From NCBI GenBank assembly GCA_019118665.1, contig DWYM01000045.1:1-64000 (forward strand): 64,000 nucleotides of DNA. The letters run 5' to 3'. Within the stretch, counting starts at the first letter, position 1, and each line of letters starts with the position of its first letter. This stretch comes from Candidatus Mediterraneibacter intestinipullorum. Lineage in GTDB: Bacteria > Bacillota > Clostridia > Lachnospirales > Lachnospiraceae. Below the pieces are notes generated by a model that was not told where the DNA came from, searched no databases, and saw only the letters and a list, made by a program, of their open reading frames with translations. The translations under genes were made by a program, and so were the position numbers. Shown piece by piece: positions 58,550 to 64,000 of the stretch.

Positions 58550-59407
58550 TTATCTCTCCCATCTTCCAGACGCTCCGCAGGGGAGCGACAGTCCTGATTC
58601 TGTCACAGGCAGCCCGATCTCCTGGGATTCCACATATCCGCCCCAGGACTTTAACTCTGTTGCGATCATATAAGTGAGGACCGCGGGGGCAAGACCTGTG
58701 GTGTAGGAATTTACAAGGAAAAACAGAGCGTCCTTTGAGAGGATTTTCGTGCACAGCCTGATAAGCAGATGGATCATATCTTCGATCTTCCAGATCTCGC
58801 CTTTTGGGCCCCTTCCGTAAGACGGCGGATCCATGATAATGGCGTCGTAGGTATTGCCGCGGCGTATCTCACGTTCTACAAACTTTACGCAGTCATCCAC
58901 CAGCCAACGGATGGGAGCGTCCTCCAATCCGGAAGAGACAGCATTTTCCTTTGCCCATCCTACCATGCCCCTGGAGGCGTCCACATGGGTGACCTGAGCG
59001 CCTGCGGCGGCTGCCGCAAGGGTGGCTCCGCCTGTGTAGGCGAAAAGGTTCAGCACTTTGACCGGGCGTCCCGCGTGGCGTATCTTTTCAGAGAACCAGT
59101 CCCAGTTTGTGGCCTGTTCCGGAAAGAGTCCGGTATGTTTGAAGCTGAAGGGCTTCAGATTAAACGTAAGTGCCTTATAGTGGATCTGCCACTGCTGGGG
59201 CAGACGGAAGAACTCCCACTCTCCGCCTCCCTTTTTGCTACGGTGGTAGTGTCCGTTCATCTTCTTCCAGCCGCCATGCTTTTTCGGAGTATCCCAGATG
59301 ACCTGCGGATCCGGGCGCACAAGGAGATAATCTCCCCAGCGTTCCAGCTTCTCTCCTTTTGAGCAGTCTATGACTTCATAATCTTTCCAGTTGTCAGCGA
59401 TCCACAT
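58550..59407 (-). CDS. Class I SAM-dependent methyltransferase (RlmI-like)
   Basis: 285 aa. SAM site VLNLFAYTGGAT (about residue 115), HVDASRG, and catalytic IMDPPSYGRG. Similar to RNA m5C methyltransferases of the Methyltrans_SAM group; target unknown. Convergent with the sirtuin gene, 21 bp between stops. CAGAAAGGAATCTTACGCT lies before ATG 59407. Confidence 0.85.
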   Translation of the reverse strand: MWIADNWKDYEVIDCSKGEKLERWGDYLLVRPDPQVIWDTPKKHGGWKKMNGHYHRSKKGGGEWEFFRLPQQWQIHYKALTFNLKPFSFKHTGLFPEQATNWDWFSEKIRHAGRPVKVLNLFAYTGGATLAAAAAGAQVTHVDASRGMVGWAKENAVSSGLEDAPIRWLVDDCVKFVEREIRRGNTYDAIIMDPPSYGRGPKGEIWKIEDMIHLLIRLCTKILSKDALFFLVNSYTTGLAPAVLTYMIATELKSWGGYVESQEIGLPVTESGLSLPCGASGRWER

Positions 59408-59494
59408 AGCGTAAGATTCCTTTCTGTAAATATCCGGGGGCTCGTCTCCCGAACGGATTTGTTATACATTTATCTGATTATAGCACAGAAAGAA

Positions 59495-59523
59495 ATTGTG
59501 GAGAAGAGGGAAGGATGATATAA
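59495..59523 (+). promoter_or_regulatory. Promoter of the HAD gene
   Basis: TTGTGG (59495-59500), 17-bp spacer, TATAAT (59518-59523). Confidence 0.65.
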
Positions 59524-59574
59524 TGTGAATCACAGCAGAGAAAAGACATCCGGACAGGAGTGAGAAGAGGTATC

Positions 59575-60345
59575 ATGATAAAAGCAGTATTTTTTGACGT
59601 AGACGGAACTTTAGTATCTCATGCAAAAAAGGAGGTTCCCGAAAGTACGAGGATGGCGCTGGACAAATTGAAAGAGAAAAACATCAAATGTGTCGTTGCC
59701 ACAGGAAGACATATACTGGAGCTGGCGGCCCTGCCTGTCAGGGATATCGATTTTGACGGATACATCACGCTGAACGGACAGCTCTGCCTGGACGACAGCC
59801 GTTCTGTCATCGGCGGCACTCCCATCACCGGGACTGACAAGGAGAGTATCATCCGGCTTTTTGAAGAAAAGAAAATTCCGCTCGTGCTTGTGGAGAAGGA
59901 CGCGATGTATATTAATTTTGTGGACCGGCAGGTTGAACAGACACAGAAAGCAATCTCCACGAGGGTGCCTGAACCGGGCAGCTATACGGGAAATGAAATA
60001 TATCAGGCAGTCGCTTATGTGGAAAAGGAAGAGGGAGAACGGCTGAAAGCCTGTCTGCCGGACTGCAAGATAACACGGTGGAACGACCATGCTGTCGATA
60101 TTATTTCATGCCGCGGAGGGAAAAGTTCCGGCATCAGGCAGTATCTTGAAAAAAACAATATCCGCAGACAGGAGACCATGTCCTTCGGAGACGGAGAAAA
60201 TGATATTGAAATGCTGGAATACACTGCCATCGGGATCGCCATGGGAAATGCGGACGAAGCCGTGAAAATGTGTGCGGATCACGTCGCGGCGGATGTGGAT
60301 GGAGAGGGAATAGAAAAAGCGTTGAAATATTATGGGATTATTTGA
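59575..60345 (+). CDS. Cof-type HAD phosphatase
   Basis: 256 aa. Motif I FFDVDGTL, motif III-IV GDGENDIEML, and a C2B cap between them. Such enzymes dephosphorylate sugar phosphates or flavin compounds; substrate unknown. Start 59575 follows GAAGAGGTATC. Confidence 0.9.
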   Translation: MIKAVFFDVDGTLVSHAKKEVPESTRMALDKLKEKNIKCVVATGRHILELAALPVRDIDFDGYITLNGQLCLDDSRSVIGGTPITGTDKESIIRLFEEKKIPLVLVEKDAMYINFVDRQVEQTQKAISTRVPEPGSYTGNEIYQAVAYVEKEEGERLKACLPDCKITRWNDHAVDIISCRGGKSSGIRQYLEKNNIRRQETMSFGDGENDIEMLEYTAIGIAMGNADEAVKMCADHVAADVDGEGIEKALKYYGII

Positions 60346-60412
60346 TAAATTTGAAGCCCCGGGAGAGAATCTCCGGGACAGATCTGGACAATGATAAAGG
60401 AGGAAGAAATAT

Positions 60413-61048
60413 ATGATCACAGTAAATGCAATGGGCGATATCTGCCCGATCCCTGTGGTAAAGACAAAGAAAGTGATGGACGCCCTGACCGGGCCGGATC
60501 AGATTGAAGTCCTGGTGGACAATGAGACTGCGATGCGAAATGTCATGAAGCTGGCCAAGAACTCCGGCGCTCAGGCTGAGCAGGAGCAGCTCGGAGAAAA
60601 AGAGTATCGCGTGCTGATCACTGTGGGAGAAGAGGGAGAGAAGAGCGGCGCCTTGGGAACGGCTCCGGCTGGAGCAGACGACCTAAAAGACTCGCAGCCA
60701 TGTCCCACATGCATCGGGACAGTGGTTGCCGTGGGCTCTGACCGGATGGGAGACGGCAGTGACGAGCTGGGACATATCCTGATGAAGAGTTTTCTCTTCG
60801 CGGTGACGCAGCTTGACATTCTTCCGGATAAGATACTCTTCTACAATGGAGGGGCAAAGCTGACCATTGAGGGCTCCGAGAGTCTTGACGACCTGAAATC
60901 CCTGGAGGATAATGGCGTGGAGATCATGACCTGCGGGACATGCCTGGATTATTATGGCATCAAGGATAAGCTGGCGGTCGGAAGTGTGACGAATATGTAC
61001 AGTATCGTAGAAATATTGCAGGGCGCGATGAGCGTGCTTTGTCCATAG
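60413..61048 (+). CDS. yedF: Selenium-linked sulfurtransferase-like protein
   Basis: 211 aa. The N-terminal TusA-like domain has CPIPVVKTK; the C-terminal DsrE-like part has PDKILFYNGGAKLT and MTCGTCLDYYG. YedF is found with SelD in selenium-using bacteria and is thought to handle a selenium or sulfur carrier. AAAGGAGGAAGAAATAT precedes the start. Followed by selD. Confidence 0.88.
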   Translation: MITVNAMGDICPIPVVKTKKVMDALTGPDQIEVLVDNETAMRNVMKLAKNSGAQAEQEQLGEKEYRVLITVGEEGEKSGALGTAPAGADDLKDSQPCPTCIGTVVAVGSDRMGDGSDELGHILMKSFLFAVTQLDILPDKILFYNGGAKLTIEGSESLDDLKSLEDNGVEIMTCGTCLDYYGIKDKLAVGSVTNMYSIVEILQGAMSVLCP

Positions 61049-61123
61049 CAGGCGCAGCGAGTGTGAAGAAGAGCAGGTTGAGAAGATCAGCAGGTTGAGA
61101 AGAGAAGGATAGATAGGAGGAAA

Positions 61124-62215
61124 ATGGACATGAGCGGAAAGACTCCTTTTTTGTCAGGGAATGTCCGCCTGACACAGTTTGCGAAGCACGGAGGATGCGC
61201 GGCGAAGATCGGGCCGGATACCTTATCCAGAGTATTGGAGCGGCTGCCCAAGTTCAGCGATCCGTCCCTGCTGGTCGGGTTTGAGACGTCAGACGACGCG
61301 GCGGTCTACAAGGTGACGGATGACATCGCTGTGATACAGACTCTGGATTTTTTCACTTCGGTGGTGGACGATCCCTATACATTCGGGCAGGTGGCGGCGG
61401 CGAATGCTCTGAGCGATGTATACGCAATGGGCGGCGAACCGAAGATAGCGCTTAATATCGTTGAATTTCCCGGAGAGCTGGATCCGGATATATTAGGAGA
61501 GATCCTCCGCGGCGGGGCTGACAAAGTGCATGAGGCCGGGGCAGTGCTCGTGGGCGGGCATTCCATTCAGGATGATGTGCCCAAATACGGACTCGCGGTT
61601 ACAGGATTTGTCCATCCTGATAAAATCTATAAGAACTATGGGTGCCGGGAAGGTGATGTGCTCATCCTGACAAAGCAGATAGGGAGCGGCATCGTGAATA
61701 TGGCCGTAAAGGCGCAGATGGCGTCGGAAGGAGCTGCCCGGGAAGTGATCCGGGTCATGACCACGCTGAACAGGAAGGCAAAGGAGACCGCGCGGAAACA
61801 CAGCATTCATGCGTGTACGGATGTGACCGGATTCGGACTTCTCGGTCACTGCTCCGAGATGGCGTCAGCCAGCGGGGCACAGATACGGATCAATGTGGAG
61901 GATGTGGCCTGTATGCAGGGCGCAAAGGAATATGCGCAGACGGGGCTCGTTCCCGGCGGGGCATACAGGAACCGGAAGCATGTGGCGCCTTTGCTTGATA
62001 CAGGAAACCTGGATATAAACGGCCCGGACGAGGTCTGGCTGGATCTTCTGTGCGATCCCCAGACATCCGGCGGGCTTCTCCTTGCCGTGCCGGAGGCTGA
62101 GGCAGACAGCATCCTGAGAGAATTTGAGCAGGCAGAGATGGAAACGGAAGTGTCTGTTGTCGGGAGAGTGGAGAAAAGCGGATGTGAGAAGGGACGCATC
62201 TGCCTGACAAAGTGA
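61124..62215 (+). CDS. selD: Selenide, water dikinase
   Basis: 363 aa. Makes selenophosphate from selenide and ATP. RLTQFAKHGGCAAK has the catalytic Cys (Cys17 in E. coli numbering); the later Cys of the E. coli CGCK is replaced by Ala. GFETSDDAAVY, DVTGFGLLGH and PQTSGGLL are diagnostic. Start 61124 or 61130. Ends 21 bp before the LysR start. Confidence 0.95.
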   Translation: MDMSGKTPFLSGNVRLTQFAKHGGCAAKIGPDTLSRVLERLPKFSDPSLLVGFETSDDAAVYKVTDDIAVIQTLDFFTSVVDDPYTFGQVAAANALSDVYAMGGEPKIALNIVEFPGELDPDILGEILRGGADKVHEAGAVLVGGHSIQDDVPKYGLAVTGFVHPDKIYKNYGCREGDVLILTKQIGSGIVNMAVKAQMASEGAAREVIRVMTTLNRKAKETARKHSIHACTDVTGFGLLGHCSEMASASGAQIRINVEDVACMQGAKEYAQTGLVPGGAYRNRKHVAPLLDTGNLDINGPDEVWLDLLCDPQTSGGLLLAVPEAEADSILREFEQAEMETEVSVVGRVEKSGCEKGRICLTK

Positions 62216-62235
62216 GCCGGAAAGGACAGGTGCAG

Positions 62236-63156
62236 ATGAATCTGAAACAGCTTGAGGCGTTTGTGAAGGTGGCGGAGACAATGAGCTTTTCCGCCGCTGC
62301 CAAACAGCTCTATCTTACACAGCCTACGGTCAGCGCCCATATCTCCTCGCTGGAAAAGGAACTGAATGCGTGCTTGCTGGTGAGGACGACAAAGGAAGTC
62401 GCCCTTTCAGAAAAGGGCAAGGAACTCTATGCCTATGCGGAGCAGATACTTGAACTGGAACAGAAGATCAGAGAGCGGTTCAGGCTGGATGCGGGAAACC
62501 GGGGCAGCGTGCTCCGGATCGCGGCGTCGACTATCCCCTCCCAGTACCTTCTCCCGGGGATCATGGCGGCCTTTCGTGAAGAATATCCGGGAGAGCAGCT
62601 TAAAGTGCTGGAAACGGACAGCGCGGGCGTGGTGGATATGATACTGTCCCACAAGGCGGATGTGGGATTTACAGGAACGGTTTTGGAGAAGGGAAGCTGT
62701 ACCTACCTGCCCTTTTATCAGGACGAGCTGGTCATCATTACCCCGGCGTCGGAACGATTTATGAGGAGGAAAGGCAGAGATATTTCTTCCTGGATAAGGG
62801 AAGAGCCTCTCATCCTGCGGGAGGAAGGCTCAGGTACGAGGAAAGAGACGGCCAGGCTCCTGGCCCGGATGGGGATCGATATGGCGGAGTTCCGCGTTGC
62901 GGCTGTCATGGAGAACCAGGAGACCATCAAACGTTCCGTCAGGAGCGGGATGGGAATATCGATCCTGTCCCGGCTTGCGGCAGAGGATGAAGTGCGTGTG
63001 GGAAAACTTTTGGAGTTTCCCCTGGGAGAAGAGGGCGGAAGCCGGTCGGTCAATCTTGTATTTGACGCGGATTATCCTGTCCTTCCCGCAGCGGACAGGC
63101 TGATACACAAGGTAAAAGAGCTGTATCAGACCGGAGATGACTTTATTTATAGATAA
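62236..63156 (+). CDS. LysR-type regulator
   Basis: 306 aa. N-terminal helix-turn-helix (FVKVAETMSFSAAAKQLYLT, in parts FVKVAETMSF and SAAAKQLYLTQP), then the effector domain with TLEKELNACL-like fold and VGFTGTVLEKG. Position between selD and a cysteine-desulfurase-like gene suggests control of sulfur/selenium genes. Start 62236 follows GGAAAGGACAGGTGCAG. Confidence 0.88.
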   Translation: MNLKQLEAFVKVAETMSFSAAAKQLYLTQPTVSAHISSLEKELNACLLVRTTKEVALSEKGKELYAYAEQILELEQKIRERFRLDAGNRGSVLRIAASTIPSQYLLPGIMAAFREEYPGEQLKVLETDSAGVVDMILSHKADVGFTGTVLEKGSCTYLPFYQDELVIITPASERFMRRKGRDISSWIREEPLILREEGSGTRKETARLLARMGIDMAEFRVAAVMENQETIKRSVRSGMGISILSRLAAEDEVRVGKLLEFPLGEEGGSRSVNLVFDADYPVLPAADRLIHKVKELYQTGDDFIYR

Positions 63157-63294
63157 TTCCTATAAGTGGGGGGAAGTTATCGCGGTTTTCAATTAGACTG
63201 GCTGAGCAGGGCGGTTTATACTTAAATCAGCGGAACTATCGCAGGAAAAGAGTGCTTTGCGGAACATACAGCGGAAGGAAGAGGAAAAGGTCTT

Positions 63295-64000
63295 ATGCTC
63301 TATTTGGACAATGCGGCAACTACGATACACAAACCGGAAGAAGTCAGGGCGGCTGTGACAGCCGCCTTTGATACGCTGGGAAATGCGGGAAGAGGGGCGT
63401 CCGCCCCTTCCCTGGATGCCTCCAGGGTGATCTATGAAACAAGGGAGAAGCTGGCCCGCCTGTTCCACGCGGGAGACCCAAGGCGGATCGTGTTTACGGC
63501 AAACGCAACGGAGAGCCTGAACATCGCGCTGAAAGGCCTGTTCTCGGAAGGGGATCATGTCATCACCACAGTGCTGGAGCACAATTCCGTGCTGTGTCCT
63601 CTCTATGAATGCAGAAAGAAAGGCGTGGAGCTTACCATCCTTGGCTGCGATGAGAAAGGTCGGATCTCATACGAGGAGATGGAATCCGCGGTCAGAGACA
63701 ACACAAAGGCTGTCGTCTGCACCCATGCATCCAATCTTACCGGGAACATGATCGCTCTTGAGCAGGTGGGGACTCTTGGAAAAAAGCACGGTCTTCTCCT
63801 GATCGCTGACGCATCCCAGACCGCCGGAGTCTGGCCCATTGACGTGGGGAAGATGCAGATCGATGTGCTCTGTTTCACCGGGCATAAGAGCCTTCTGGGG
63901 CCTCAGGGGACCGGCGGGATGTATGTCGGAGAGGGCGTGCGCATCCGTCCGCTGCTGTCAGGCGGCAGCGGGATCGATACATACAATGAAGCCCATCCCG
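63295..64000 (+). CDS. Aminotransferase class V / cysteine desulfurase-like (partial)
   Basis: 235 codons to the window end, no stop. MLYLDNAATTIHKP, EHNSVLCPL, DASQTAG and the PLP-Lys FTGHKSLLGPQG are present; NifS/CsdB-like enzymes release sulfur or selenium from cysteine or selenocysteine. With yedF and selD nearby it may feed selenium to SelD. GAGGAAAAGGTCTT precedes ATG 63295. The C-terminus lies beyond the window. Confidence 0.88.
   Translation, partial: MLYLDNAATTIHKPEEVRAAVTAAFDTLGNAGRGASAPSLDASRVIYETREKLARLFHAGDPRRIVFTANATESLNIALKGLFSEGDHVITTVLEHNSVLCPLYECRKKGVELTILGCDEKGRISYEEMESAVRDNTKAVVCTHASNLTGNMIALEQVGTLGKKHGLLLIADASQTAGVWPIDVGKMQIDVLCFTGHKSLLGPQGTGGMYVGEGVRIRPLLSGGSGIDTYNEAHP

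Overview
The window is a piece of a low-to-mid GC Gram-positive (Firmicutes) chromosome carrying an apparently complete siphovirus-type prophage. A type II fatty-acid operon in the order fabH-acpP-fabK-fabD-fabG-fabF-accB-fabZ-accC-accDA with a MarR/FabT-type regulator, strong purine-rich ribosome sites, a DUF6465-like protein and SPKTG-type sorting signals point to a gut Lachnospiraceae-like Clostridia. This placement is inference from gene content, not a database match.

Layout. (1) 1-288: the end of a host gene and tRNA-Glu. (2) 275-37072: the prophage, inserted at the 3' end of tRNA-Glu and bounded by a 14-bp direct repeat (275-288 and 37059-37072). Its left arm, transcribed leftward, holds the integrase, a DUF2085 membrane protein, a zinc-ribbon protein, an ImmA-type peptidase and an XRE repressor. 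A compact divergent switch (four ACAAG-N3-CTTGT-like operators and two near-consensus promoters at 3259-3348) separates it from the rightward genes: a Cro-like protein, a possible superinfection-exclusion lipoprotein, recombination and replication genes (Rad50-like ATPase, Sak4-like ATPase, DUF669, helicase, primase-helicase, RusA, Dam), a sigma-like late regulator, terminase, portal, a head protein fused to a nuclease-like domain, capsid, connectors, tail with a programmed -1 frameshift, tape measure, baseplate and fibre proteins, holin and amidase. A second XRE/ImmA pair and two very small genes end it.

(3) 37073-37760: the rest of the tRNA cluster (Thr, Met, Asp, Leu), cut off from tRNA-Glu by the prophage and preceded by two odd 81-bp tRNA-Thr-like repeats. 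(4) 37873-44946: a DUF454 protein, a MarR-like regulator with palindromic operators, and a NEAT-type haem capture and ABC import cluster. (5) 45026-56392: the fatty-acid operon under a FabT-type operator, interrupted by a 136-bp palindromic element. (6) 56389-59407: a lysine/alanine-rich protein, an HD hydrolase, a sirtuin and a SAM methyltransferase. (7) 59495-64000: a Cof-type HAD phosphatase and a selenium cluster (yedF, selD, a LysR regulator, and a cysteine-desulfurase-like gene cut by the window end).

Beyond the genes, the prophage appears to carry three compact promoter-RNA-terminator units (about 1569-1637, 20344-20500 and the minus strand 36375-36457), a pair of perfect DnaA boxes (3939-3980) and a five-hairpin GC-rich array after the primase (12467-12711). 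None of these has been tested. They and the tRNA-Thr-like repeats are the least explained parts of the window.
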